Source: a virus
Direction: 5' to 3' (one strand)
DNA length: 63,852 nucleotides
IMG/VR virus record: IMGVR_UViG_3300043331_001014
Span: 1-63,852 of that record
The notes under the pieces were generated by a model. The model was not told where the DNA came from. It saw only the letters and a program-made list of their open reading frames with translations, and searched no databases. Of the stretch, positions 51,958 to 60,007 are shown in pieces. How positions within the stretch are numbered: position 1 is the stretch's first letter; the number at the start of each line of letters is the position of its first letter. The position numbers and the translations under genes are program-made.

Positions 51958-52461
51958 ATGCTCAAGGCCACTGCTCAGGAACAGCGCTTCTGGCTGCCGA
52001 ACCCTCCGAGCGTGAACTGCTTGTTCCGCAACTCCGTCCCTGGCGATCGGCGGGGCGGACGCATTCCGACAGAAGAATATGAACAATGGCGTCGGCAGGC
52101 CAGACAAGAGCTGATGATCCAAAAACCAAAGCGTTACGAATCTCCTGTAGTATTGTCGATGTTCTTCGGTGAGCGATCTGTTCTTGCCGATGTATCCAAC
52201 TTCATCAAACCAATCGAAGACATGATGGTGGAGTTCGGAATACTTGCCGGTGACAATTCGAAGTTCGTCAAGGGGTTCGACAAAGTCTGCTGGGTTCCTA
52301 AATATCATGGGTGCGTTACTCATGTTCGTCTATGGAGGGAATCAGAACCTTTGCACGACGGTTTCGATTTTAATGTACTCGGAAACCAACAAGCCACTTC
52401 CGTTACCTTTGGAATGCACAGCAGTGCCATTGGTCGCTTTAAAAAATTGAAATTAAAATAG
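51958..52461 (+). CDS. rusA: RusA-type Holliday-junction resolvase
   Basis: A 167-residue protein. LPNPPSVNCLFRN, then LADVSNFIKPIEDMMVEFGI and a following DNSKFVKG match the RusA motif in which Asp residues hold magnesium and Lys completes the site. AAGGG precedes the ATG. It resolves four-way junctions from phage recombination before packaging. Divergent from the recombination operon. Confidence 0.8.
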   Translation: MLKATAQEQRFWLPNPPSVNCLFRNSVPGDRRGGRIPTEEYEQWRRQARQELMIQKPKRYESPVVLSMFFGERSVLADVSNFIKPIEDMMVEFGILAGDNSKFVKGFDKVCWVPKYHGCVTHVRLWRESEPLHDGFDFNVLGNQQATSVTFGMHSSAIGRFKKLKLK

Positions 52462-52466
52462 AAGTT

Positions 52467-52541
52467 GAGTTGAGCTGAGCTGCGTCGAGCCGAGGCGAGC
52501 CGAGGCGAGTTGAGCGGAGAAGAGAGGAGCCGAGTTGAGAA
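52467..52541 (+). repeat. GAGNN pentamer array, 15 units
   Basis: Fourteen exact GAGNN units and one GCGNN in 75 bases, directly after the rusA stop codon. NN varies among at least eight pairs. Confidence 0.9.
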
Positions 52542-52564
52542 GAAATCATCATAATATACTCGTT

Positions 52565-52619
52565 GAGTTGAGTCGAGGAGAGCTGAGACGAGGGGAGCAG
52601 AGCGGAGTTGAGGGGAGCC
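52565..52619 (+). repeat. GAGNN pentamer array, 11 units
   Basis: Eleven consecutive exact GAGNN units, starting 23 bases after the previous array and ending one base from the stop codon of the leftward gene. Confidence 0.9.
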
Positions 52620-52620
52620 G

Positions 52621-53208
52621 TTACTTTCTCGCGATTTCGATCAACTCGCGATTATCTTCCCATTTAATACTTTCGATAGCGAATCTACCGTTCTGACCAC
52701 CCTTCTCCGGTCGCCAACGGCCGATGCCGCGATATTTACCAGCAACCTCTAGATGGCGAACGAAAACATCTTCGGTGATCTCAGGGTCAAGCACGGTCAC
52801 TGAAAACTTCGCCGACCATGGCGCCATGATCGGGAACCGCCGATACACACGCTTGCCAGAACCCCTGACGCCATCGGCATTCGAATAGATATCCTCGTAG
52901 GTCACATCCTTGACCTGAATGTTGGTGATTGCTGGTTCAAACATGGCGATGCCGCCTTCGAAGTGCTTGGTCCATGTGGCCATGCCCTTTTTCTTCTCGC
53001 CAAGATAACGGACGCCGGAGTGAATACACTGTATAATTGCGGTCTCTGGAATAATGACTATGCCATCTTTGGTGTGCAGATGCTCTTTCCAAGTTCTTTT
53101 GTCGTAGTCTTCATGACTTTCTCCATTTTTCTTTGGCGCCTCATGGGCGCGAGACTGGCTGTAGATGCCAAGTCCAAGTATGTTTACTTGCGCGACGGAC
53201 GATTTCAT
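52621..53208 (-). CDS. Conserved phage protein flanked by pentamer arrays
   Basis: A 195-residue protein. MKSSVAQVNILGLGIYSQSR, then SHEDYDKRTWKEHLHT and VRGSGKRVYRRFPIMAPWSA match a conserved phage protein of unknown function often near recombination genes. The repeated RTW.EHLHT/YLGEKKKG pattern suggests a nucleic-acid or Cas7-like RAMP fold, but that is guesswork. AGGA precedes the ATG. It is the only gene with GAGNN arrays on both sides. Confidence 0.55.
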   Translation of the reverse strand: MKSSVAQVNILGLGIYSQSRAHEAPKKNGESHEDYDKRTWKEHLHTKDGIVIIPETAIIQCIHSGVRYLGEKKKGMATWTKHFEGGIAMFEPAITNIQVKDVTYEDIYSNADGVRGSGKRVYRRFPIMAPWSAKFSVTVLDPEITEDVFVRHLEVAGKYRGIGRWRPEKGGQNGRFAIESIKWEDNRELIEIARK

Positions 53209-53226
53209 TTGAGTTTCCTAGACGTT

Positions 53227-53301
53227 GAGTTGAGAGGAGGTGAGCAGAGCAGAGGCGAGTTGAGTGGAGCCGAGGCGAGTTGAGTGGAGCCGAGACGAGA
53301 C
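53227..53301 (+). repeat. GAGNN pentamer array, 15 exact units
   Basis: Fifteen consecutive GAGNN units. Within it a 20-base block (GAGGC GAGTT GAGTG GAGCC) occurs twice in tandem (53252-53271, 53272-53291), suggesting growth by block duplication. On the transcribed - strand it reads as CTC repeats in the leader of the gene at 52621-53208. Confidence 0.9.
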
Positions 53302-53303
53302 GT

Positions 53304-53705
53304 TTATTCTTGACAGAACTCAATCGCCAGTCCCAGTCTATTTAATTCTTGCGTTAATTTTACCTTGTCCTGCGCCAGCATAAGACCTTCGTTTGTCCGA
53401 ACGACACCAACGATTTGGGTCTGCGCGCGGCCAAGGCCGCGGCGCGCTTTTTGCCGCGCCCGCTGACCAACCAGATTGGCATCGGCCGGATCAAGTTTCT
53501 TGATGCCATGGCCAACGATTGTTGCAAAAATGCAACCCTGCTCTTCCTCAACAAGCCGACGCGCCCGATTGAGCAAGTGCATCTTACCCGACAATAAGTT
53601 GTCGAGACGTGATTTTGGGAGCAGCTCGCCAATTTTAACCTCGCGCAAGACCGAGGCCAGATTGGAGAGAATGGCCAAATTTTCTGGACTGCTAATGTAT
53701 GGCAT
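53304..53705 (-). CDS. Unknown protein, 133 residues
   Basis: MPYISSPENLAILSNLASVL with helical, basic middle (RQKARRGLGRAQTQIVGVVR). Possibly nucleic-acid binding, but no clear domain. The stop codon is 2 bases from a pentamer array. No strong ribosome site is seen. Confidence 0.45.
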   Translation of the reverse strand: MPYISSPENLAILSNLASVLREVKIGELLPKSRLDNLLSGKMHLLNRARRLVEEEQGCIFATIVGHGIKKLDPADANLVGQRARQKARRGLGRAQTQIVGVVRTNEGLMLAQDKVKLTQELNRLGLAIEFCQE

Positions 53706-53772
53706 TTTTATGTGGATCCGTGTCGTACGACGCCTATTTATGTAAGACTGACATGAATGTCAAGGGATGTCG

Positions 53773-54786
53773 CTAGCCGACAACTTCCAGTTTCATTGAT
53801 TTGGGTCGCAACCCAATCCATCGCTTCTTTCCGCTGGGCTCCTTACTATATCCTAGGTTGCGAAGGGCAATTCCCATTGCCGTAATGGTCATCGCCTTCT
53901 CTCCATGAGCGTTCGCCCATCGGTTGTAGTCTGCCGCCAGCTCGGTCGTACCTGCCAAACCCGTCTCACACCTGCCGGAAACCCAGTCGCGAACGTGTCG
54001 GAGCCCATCAGAACATTCCATGATCACCGGCAGGTTGGCGGCAGGTTGGATTCGTTGCTGGCTCTCACTTTGGCAGGTTTTGGCAGGTTTGGCGGCAGGT
54101 TGCGGCAGGTTGCGGCGAGTCAGCGAAGTGATCGCCGCCGGACCCAGATCGGCCCCCAGCTCCAAGAGCAGTGCCCAGGCAGCGCTGAGTAATGCGCCCA
54201 TGAATCGTTCATTCAACTTGACGTTGAACAGAGCTACAACCAGAACGATTAGATTGTCGATACCCGGATCGGTTGAGGCCGGCACCGGCTCGGTTGTAGC
54301 CGACCAGCCATCGAGTTGTGATTGCAACTCGGCAATGCTACGTGCAGTTGCAAGCCTCTCATTGGCCTGATCCCAGCGCTTGCCCTTCAGCCGGCGCATT
54401 TCGGCCCGGATCATGTCGGGTGTCGAAGCATCCTTGGCTAGCGCTCTCAGCTCCACGAGACGCTTCTCCAGATCCTTTCGGCTGGCGTCCTGCTGCTGCA
54501 AGAATGCCCGGCGATCGGACGCCGCCTCCCGGATGCCGGACACTCCGGACAGCGCGATAATGGCGTTCATGGTAATGAAGATCGCGGCAATAGTGCCCCA
54601 GAGGGTGCCGGCCACAACATTCCAACGCTGGAAGCTGCGGATGCTGGCCGTGGTGAACACCGAGGCTAGAACGGCGAAGCCGATGACGGCGACGATCCAG
54701 CTCCAGCCAGCGCCCAGGCGCCATTGTGCTTCAGCATTCACCCAGGCGCTCGGGATGACGCAGATAACCGTCCAAACGAATAGCAT
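53773..54786 (-). CDS. Membrane protein with coiled coil and primase-type winged-helix tail
   Basis: A 337-residue protein; ATG 54786 with GAGGG upstream (TTG 54792 possible). Membrane segments lie at about residues 1-20, 28-48 and 60-82, and another hydrophobic pair at about 178-225. A coiled coil (QDASRKDLEKRLVELRALAK) links them. Residues about 280-325 (LAADYNRWANAHGEKAMTIT AMGIALRNLGY) resemble the C-terminal winged helix of phage D5-type primases. A membrane-anchored DNA-binding protein is unusual; it may tether replication to the membrane. Confidence 0.6.
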   Translation of the reverse strand: MLFVWTVICVIPSAWVNAEAQWRLGAGWSWIVAVIGFAVLASVFTTASIRSFQRWNVVAGTLWGTIAAIFITMNAIIALSGVSGIREAASDRRAFLQQQDASRKDLEKRLVELRALAKDASTPDMIRAEMRRLKGKRWDQANERLATARSIAELQSQLDGWSATTEPVPASTDPGIDNLIVLVVALFNVKLNERFMGALLSAAWALLLELGADLGPAAITSLTRRNLPQPAAKPAKTCQSESQQRIQPAANLPVIMECSDGLRHVRDWVSGRCETGLAGTTELAADYNRWANAHGEKAMTITAMGIALRNLGYSKEPSGKKRWIGLRPKSMKLEVVG

Positions 54787-54861
54787 TGCCAATGCCCTCA
54801 GACGGTCAACCTATCACGGCCGGCACCGGGGCATGGTTGCAAGAGAGCAACGGTAAGATAC

Positions 54862-55010
54862 TTGACTTCGGATTGCGAGATGGCCTAAACGAGAAAGGCC
54901 CCCGAGAGTTGGGGGCCTTGAAACTTCAGCATCCTGTGCTCCGACCAAGGTGCAGGATGCAGACGCAGAAAGCAACGTCCGCTTTCTGTGTAACTACAGA
55001 GAGCGCGTCA
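54862..55010 (+). promoter_or_regulatory. Promoter-like site and three-hairpin leader
   Basis: TTGACT (54862-54867), 17 bases, then CTAAAC. Three perfect stems follow: 54895-54903 with 54911-54919 (9 bp, GC-rich), 54929-54936 with 54953-54960 (8 bp), and 54966-54973 with 54981-54988 (8 bp). The first could act as an attenuator. This leader precedes the CTC array and the replication operon. Confidence 0.5.
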
Positions 55011-55031
55011 TGCAAGCAAAATCTTCATCAC

Positions 55032-55116
55032 CTCGGCTCCTCTCACCTCTGCTCGGCTCGATTCATCTCGTCTCGGCTCGCCTCATCTCGGCTCCGTTCC
55101 ACTCAACTCAACTCAA
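55032..55116 (-). repeat. GAGNN pentamer array in inverted orientation, 17 units
   Basis: On the + strand 17 units of CTCNN type (15 CTC, two TTC) fill the leader of the next gene; this is GAGNN read on the - strand. A 41-codon frame (55012-55132) runs through it and ends in an ATGA overlap with the following gene. Confidence 0.9.
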
Positions 55117-55128
55117 CGAATCCCTGTC

Positions 55129-55761
55129 ATGAGCAAGGTCAAGACCTTCCTCGCCTCCCCGGCGGGAGCGAAATTTTCCAAATTAATCGGAATGTTGGGC
55201 AGCGATGGTGAGGGCGAGCGTTCAAACGCTGCCGCTCTGGCCACGCGCCTTCTCAAAGAGAACGGCCTGACATGGTCGGAAACCGTGAGTGGTGCCGGCA
55301 CCGTCCAGGCGCCCCAGCAGCGCTGGAATGGCGACGCAGCGCGGGTCTCGATCCTGGAGGGTCAGCTCCGCATGGCCCACCAGACCATTGCCAGCAACAG
55401 TTGCGAGATTCGCCGCCTGAAGGACCAGATCGCCAGCCTACAAATGAAGTTGACGACAGCCGAGGGAGAGGTGCTGGCGGCATGGCGGGCGTTCAAGCAG
55501 GCCGATCCCGAGGTGAAGATGCACTCGCCGGACAAGGACAATGACGGCACCCGCAAATTCGCCTCGAAGATGCAGGCGATCCTGAACTGGTCGATCGACC
55601 AGATCGAGGACGCCATCGAGCTCAGCGAATGGGAGCAGGGCTTCCTGAAATCGATGCGCGAGCTGAAATGGAAAATCTCGCCGAAGCAGTTCGCGAAGCT
55701 GGTAGATATGGCCGATCGGGCGGGGGTCGACCTGTCGGAGCTAGCGGCCGAGATTGGATAA
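55129..55761 (+). CDS. DUF2786-like phage protein
   Basis: A 210-residue protein. KLIGMLGSDGEGERSNAAAL then ATRLLKENGLTW is typical of the DUF2786 domain common in phage replication regions. A central coiled coil follows, and the end (LSEWEQGFLKSMRELKWKIS) is another frequent helical motif. No enzyme motif. First gene of the replication operon. Confidence 0.65.
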   Translation: MSKVKTFLASPAGAKFSKLIGMLGSDGEGERSNAAALATRLLKENGLTWSETVSGAGTVQAPQQRWNGDAARVSILEGQLRMAHQTIASNSCEIRRLKDQIASLQMKLTTAEGEVLAAWRAFKQADPEVKMHSPDKDNDGTRKFASKMQAILNWSIDQIEDAIELSEWEQGFLKSMRELKWKISPKQFAKLVDMADRAGVDLSELAAEIG

Positions 55762-55766
55762 AGAAA

Positions 55767-55942
55767 ACCCCTGGCGCACGGGAGCGTGCCAGGGGCCTAC
55801 GCGTTACAACTGACATTCCAAATGATGCACGAAGGAGAATAATCCAATGACGGCACTCTTGCAAGCAAAATTCTGGACATCTGATCGCCCGATCAGATAG
55901 GCTTCTCAACGCAAACGGGGAGCCGGTTGACGCCAGCTCCCC
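55767..55942 (+). promoter_or_regulatory. Hairpin-rich leader before the replication protein gene
   Basis: Stem CCCCTGGC/GCCAGGGG (55767-55774 with 55787-55794), CTGATC-GCCC-GATCAG (55881-55896) and GGGGAGC/GCTCCCC (55917-55923 with 55936-55942). A 17-codon frame lies across them. The set resembles an attenuator. Confidence 0.5.
55847..55900 (+). CDS. Possible 17-residue leader peptide
   Basis: ATG 55847 with a near-ideal AAGGAG site 9 bases upstream; peptide MTALLQAKFWTSDRPIR. Its stop codon lies just after a perfect GATC hairpin, so its translation would disrupt it. Leader peptide control of the replication gene is inferred. Confidence 0.45.
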   Translation: MTALLQAKFWTSDRPIR

Positions 55943-55969
55943 CTAAACTCTAACCGTGGAATTCCCGCT

Positions 55970-56986
55970 ATGAATATAGCCACCCCTGCGGCTGACCGCA
56001 AGCCCGATTTTCAATTCTCCAAGAATTCTACGCCGATAATGCCGGTGCACGTTGATTCCCAGCTCCGTGAGCTGGCCGGATTGACGCTGGCGCAGATCGG
56101 CGCGCTGAGTAAGTTCGAGCTGATCGCCTTCACACGAGGCGGCACCCTGCCGAACGACGACAAGCAGCTTGCGACCATCCTCGGCACCACCAAGGCAGCA
56201 TGGCTGAAGATCAAGCCGGCACTGCTCAGATTCTTCCGGATCGTCGGCGACACTATCCTCATCCCAAGGTTGCTGAAAGAGCTGTCGCACATCTTCGACG
56301 TGCGGGCGAAGCGCGTTGATGCAGCCAAGGCAAAGCATCAAAAAATGACACTAGGTGTGGGTACAAAAAAAGAATCAGACGCAGCTAAAAAGTCCAATAA
56401 AATCAACGACGATCCTCTGCATATGCAGAGCAAAAGCACTGCTAACTGTAACCATAGAACTGATAGTAGTGAGTCTTCACCTTCAAGAGAAGGTTCAGAC
56501 TCTCGCACTTCGGAGGCGAAGTGCCAGCCGGATGACGACTGGAAGACCGTCGATGAAATCCTCGCAGAGCAAGCTACTGGTGCCGGATCTTCCCAATCGT
56601 CCGATTCGCCGCAATCACCCCCTGGTGCCGACAAATCAAGTTCCGCCCGCCGCGAACCGAAGGTTGCAAGGCGTAAGGAGTACAGTCCTGAGTTTAGTGC
56701 ATTTTGGTCGGCTTGGAGTTTGGCTACCAATCGCTCTCCGGGCACCAAGGAGAAGGCGGCGACGCAGTTCGGAAGACTTTCCGCTGTTGATCGTGACGCA
56801 GCCCTGAGGCAGATCGACGCCTACATGGCGGATTGTGCTAGGGATTTCGATGGCCGAGGTCGACCGGCAAAGGATGCAGAACGCTATCTCAAATATCGGC
56901 TATTTGAGCAGGTGGCCGAGGAGGCCGTGCCCCGCAAGCAGGCCGACGATGCTTACAATCGCTTTTTCGAGGAGATGCCGGCGTGA
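55970..56986 (+). CDS. DUF1376-type replication protein
   Basis: A 338-residue protein. After a short lead, VHVDSQLRELAGLTLAQIGA to TLPNDDKQLATILGTTKAAW is the DUF1376/YdaU-like winged-helix domain (about residues 24-110). The middle is Ser/Lys-rich linker. The end (FWSAWSLATNRSPGTKEKAA TQFGRLS) resembles helicase-loader C-termini. It probably recognises the origin and loads the helicase encoded next. Confidence 0.7.
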   Translation: MNIATPAADRKPDFQFSKNSTPIMPVHVDSQLRELAGLTLAQIGALSKFELIAFTRGGTLPNDDKQLATILGTTKAAWLKIKPALLRFFRIVGDTILIPRLLKELSHIFDVRAKRVDAAKAKHQKMTLGVGTKKESDAAKKSNKINDDPLHMQSKSTANCNHRTDSSESSPSREGSDSRTSEAKCQPDDDWKTVDEILAEQATGAGSSQSSDSPQSPPGADKSSSARREPKVARRKEYSPEFSAFWSAWSLATNRSPGTKEKAATQFGRLSAVDRDAALRQIDAYMADCARDFDGRGRPAKDAERYLKYRLFEQVAEEAVPRKQADDAYNRFFEEMPA

Positions 56987-58035
56987 CCAAAATGTTCATT
57001 GGCGACGCCGAGTGGGGCAACGTAACCCCCAGCCAAGTGGATCAGGCCAGCGAGCTGATATTTACCGGGCCGAAGGCGCGGGATCGGATGAAAGAGGCTC
57101 GCGAGTTAGGGGTGCCGGCAGAAAAGCTCAGTTGGCAGGATGGCGATAAAGTCCGTGATTTTATGTGGGAGGGGTATCGTTGGGCGGATGATTTGCCCGA
57201 TACTCCTGAAGATAAATACCTCATCTGTGGCATTGACGGGCTTGGCAAGCGGGTGAACTGGCGTCTGCCGGAGTTGGTGATCGTTGCAGGTCCTGCCGGG
57301 CACGGCAAATCGCTTTTTTGTCAGGTCCTGGCTCAGGATTTTGTTTGCAGAAACGATCAATGGGCGTCGCTGACATGCTGGGAGGATCAGGCTGAGGAGA
57401 TCAGGGATGGGCTGAAGCTCTACCGAGATTCGACGATCGTGCCGGCGCATCGTAAGGGAGATTTCACCAGTAGGTTCAGAATTACCATTCCCGAAGATGA
57501 TTCTGAGAGGGAGATTTCGAAGCATTTCGAGAGGATCGAATATGAGGCGAAGCGTTTCGGAATTAAGTTCTTTGTGCTCGATCCATGGAATGAGTTCGAT
57601 CATCGAAAGCATTCTCAGCAGACGCAGGCAGATTATGTGATACGTGTTCTTACGGATGGGGCGATATTAGCGAACAAGTTGAAAATCATCATCTTGATCA
57701 CCACTCATGTTTCTGCTGAGTTCATTTCCCAAAGCGATGAGTTCAAGCCATTCAGATTGGCGAATGCATTCGGTACATCTCAATTTGGTAACAAGGCTCA
57801 TCGTGGGTTCTGCGTGGTGCGGACGAAGCAATGGAGCCCGGCGAGCCATATGGTGGTGCGGCAAGATAAGGTTAAACTCGAAAATAAGCTAGCCTTTGAC
57901 CATGACGGAGCGCCGACGTTACTCAAGCGCCGCATGGGGTACACCGATACTATGGCGTTCACTTTCGATCCGAAATCTAATACGCTTCATTACGATGAGG
58001 CATGGAGCGTGGAAGCAAGAAAGAAATGGAAATGA
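56983..58035 (+). CDS. DnaB-type replicative helicase
   Basis: A 350-residue protein. Walker A GPAGHGKS at residues about 104-111; Walker B-like FFVLDPWNEFD near 200-210; later QFGNKAHRG and KQWSPASHMVVRQDK fit the RecA-like hexameric helicase core without the N-terminal primase. The start overlaps the previous stop codon. It unwinds DNA at the fork together with the Prim-Pol encoded two genes on. Confidence 0.8.
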   Translation: MTKMFIGDAEWGNVTPSQVDQASELIFTGPKARDRMKEARELGVPAEKLSWQDGDKVRDFMWEGYRWADDLPDTPEDKYLICGIDGLGKRVNWRLPELVIVAGPAGHGKSLFCQVLAQDFVCRNDQWASLTCWEDQAEEIRDGLKLYRDSTIVPAHRKGDFTSRFRITIPEDDSEREISKHFERIEYEAKRFGIKFFVLDPWNEFDHRKHSQQTQADYVIRVLTDGAILANKLKIIILITTHVSAEFISQSDEFKPFRLANAFGTSQFGNKAHRGFCVVRTKQWSPASHMVVRQDKVKLENKLAFDHDGAPTLLKRRMGYTDTMAFTFDPKSNTLHYDEAWSVEARKKWK

Positions 58036-58244
58036 GTGATTTTATCAAGGTAACAGGAAAAGAATTAGGGAAATTTGAACTTAAAACCTTCTACCTAAGA
58101 AGGTCGGAGATATCCCATGCTGCCATTGATGAATATAAATCTATTGTAGTGACGATGAAAAATGATGATGCGATCTGTTTGAGAGACGGAGATCTTAATT
58201 ATTCCTTGCTGAAGGATTGGTTAGCAGGTCAATCGAGTGATTGA
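58032..58244 (+). CDS. Small protein, 70 residues, unknown
   Basis: ATGA overlap with the helicase. MSDFIKVTGKELGKFELKTF, then ISHAAIDEYKSIVVTMKNDD, a beta-rich small fold. No family recognised. Lies between helicase and primase genes. Confidence 0.55.
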   Translation: MSDFIKVTGKELGKFELKTFYLRRSEISHAAIDEYKSIVVTMKNDDAICLRDGDLNYSLLKDWLAGQSSD

Positions 58245-59035
58245 TGGACTTCCTCGAAGCAGCATTTGATCTGTGCTCCTTCGGCTGGCTGGTGTTCCCT
58301 TGTGCGCCGGGCCGGAAAGAACCGGCAATTCCAAAAAAGGATGGTGGCCGGGGATGCCTCGACGCCACCGATGATGAGGAGATAATCTGTGACTGGGCAG
58401 CGAAATATCCGCTCGCGAATATCGGCGTCGCTTGCGGCGACCGGTCGAATTTACTGGTGGTTGACATTGACGCGGGCAATGATGGGCTCAAGTCGATTGC
58501 TGACCTTCGCGCACGCGGCCTCAAGCTTCCGCCAACTGTTTCGGTCCGCACCCCGTCGGGTGGGTGGCACCTCTACTATTCCTACAGCGCTGGTCCCAAG
58601 AACTCCAAATCCCTTCTTGCCAAGGGCATCGATATTCGAACAACGGGCGGGTATGTCGTCGCGCCTCCTTCTCGGCTGGACAACGGACGGAATTATTCCT
58701 GGCACGTCCGACCGCTCGGCTCCGATCTGCCCAAGCTCCCCGGATGGGCTCTCGACAAATTGCGACCTCGAGAGGAAACCCCCTTCTACACTGAACGGCG
58801 GGAAGCTGGCGATATCGAGGCGCTGGTGATTTGGATGGAGAATGCCCCGCCCGGCGAGCGCAATTCGTGTCTGCACTGGGCCTCGATGCGTGCCGGCGAG
58901 GCGGTGCGCCGAGGCGAGATCGGCGAGCTGGAGGCGTTCACCGACATGCTCAATGCCGGGATGCGGGTCGGGCTCGACCGCGCCGAGGCGACAAAGACGG
59001 CGCGGTCTGGGATCAAACGAGGACTGAGACGGTAA
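58244..59035 (+). CDS. Bifunctional primase/polymerase (Prim-Pol, AEP)
   Basis: A 263-residue protein; ATG 58244. The archaeo-eukaryotic primase motifs are visible: LVVDIDAG (about residues 70-80, catalytic DxD), RTPSGGWHLYY (about 106-116) and a later GGYVVAPPS. The length covers the Prim-Pol domain plus a helical end. It makes primers, and perhaps extends them. It is the only polymerase-like enzyme in the window. Confidence 0.8.
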   Translation: MDFLEAAFDLCSFGWLVFPCAPGRKEPAIPKKDGGRGCLDATDDEEIICDWAAKYPLANIGVACGDRSNLLVVDIDAGNDGLKSIADLRARGLKLPPTVSVRTPSGGWHLYYSYSAGPKNSKSLLAKGIDIRTTGGYVVAPPSRLDNGRNYSWHVRPLGSDLPKLPGWALDKLRPREETPFYTERREAGDIEALVIWMENAPPGERNSCLHWASMRAGEAVRRGEIGELEAFTDMLNAGMRVGLDRAEATKTARSGIKRGLRR

Positions 59036-59604
59036 TGGCCTACGGTATTTGCATTTTGTGCTTCGGCGACACTCGGAAGCGCAAGCGCTATTGCGAGAGG
59101 TGCTCGAAGCTGTGTGTGCGCTGCCGCGAGCAGCCGAAAGAGGGCGCGCAGCAATATTGCAAATCCTGCCGCGCCGATAAGAACGCCTATATGCGCTCGC
59201 TGATGCGCGGCACCGATGCCTATCGCCGCCACATGATGCAGAACGCCATCAACCGGCAGATCCGGCGAGGCTATATCGATCGGGATGCCTGTCGGGTGCC
59301 GGGCTGCGGCAAGGCGCCGGGCAGGGTCTATGTTGTCGACATCGACAAGGGCAGTTTCACATTTCTGTGTCAGGAGCATTCCGATCTGGCCACCGATCGC
59401 TATGGCCGCGCGGAAAGGAAGGCCGATAGTGCAAAAATACGTCGTAACCTGCATCGAGAGATTGCCCTCGGGCAATTGGAGAGTTTCTACCGGAACGGGT
59501 CGTCCGTTCGTGCTGGTCGAGCGCATGGGAAGGTGGCAAACGCCGGCTGTCATCTGGCTGGCAGATCCAAAGCCAGGGCGAACGGTCTCGATCATGGTGC
59601 CTGA
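59035..59604 (+). CDS. Multi-zinc-finger protein
   Basis: A 189-residue frame. CILCFGD, CERCSKLCVRC and CKSCRAD in the first 60 residues and CRVPGCGK with a late FLCQEHS make several zinc sites, HNH-like in layout. The last 50 residues overlap the next gene in another frame and look less protein-like. ATG overlaps the Prim-Pol stop codon. Possibly a nuclease or nucleic-acid-binding factor. Confidence 0.55.
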   Translation: MAYGICILCFGDTRKRKRYCERCSKLCVRCREQPKEGAQQYCKSCRADKNAYMRSLMRGTDAYRRHMMQNAINRQIRRGYIDRDACRVPGCGKAPGRVYVVDIDKGSFTFLCQEHSDLATDRYGRAERKADSAKIRRNLHREIALGQLESFYRNGSSVRAGRAHGKVANAGCHLAGRSKARANGLDHGA

Positions 59605-60007
59605 CTGGCGGGCAATGCGGCACCGTCAGCTCGTCGGCGATGCGCTGTACGAGGCCAATTTGAAACGCAAGCGTGATCTGCGTGAGCGCCGCAAGACTGA
59701 TGCCGATCCGCAACTATGGGATCGCCGATACAAAACCTCGCGCGGTTCGCTCTCGACAGCCGAGCAGACTTTGGCGAAATTCAGCGTAACCGATGGCGAG
59801 AAGGCGGCAATGACGAGGGCAGCCATCGAGGCGCGCGGCGGCAAGGTGGTCATGAGCGCCGTCGGGGTGCCGGTGGCGTTTGAGCGCGGCCGATGGAGGG
59901 GGCGGGTGTATGGCGAAGCTGCTGGCGAAATCAGAGATGGTCAAGCATCATCGTCTGCTTGTGCGCCAGAAACGGATTCTAGCCGCGCTGACGGGCGAAA
60001 GGCCTAG
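59429..60007 (+). CDS. Unknown protein, overlapping the zinc-finger gene
   Basis: A 192-residue protein from GTG 59429 with GGAAGG upstream. CIERLPSGNWRVSTGTGRPF and the following FVLVERMGRW have beta character. The end is basic. It overlaps its predecessor by 176 bases, so either end may be mis-set. No known family. Confidence 0.45.
   Translation: MQKYVVTCIERLPSGNWRVSTGTGRPFVLVERMGRWQTPAVIWLADPKPGRTVSIMVPDWRAMRHRQLVGDALYEANLKRKRDLRERRKTDADPQLWDRRYKTSRGSLSTAEQTLAKFSVTDGEKAAMTRAAIEARGGKVVMSAVGVPVAFERGRWRGRVYGEAAGEIRDGQASSSACAPETDSSRADGRKA

Noticed and set aside
52467-53301. CRISPR array
   Set aside because: Repeats are only 5 bases with no unique spacers and no cas genes.
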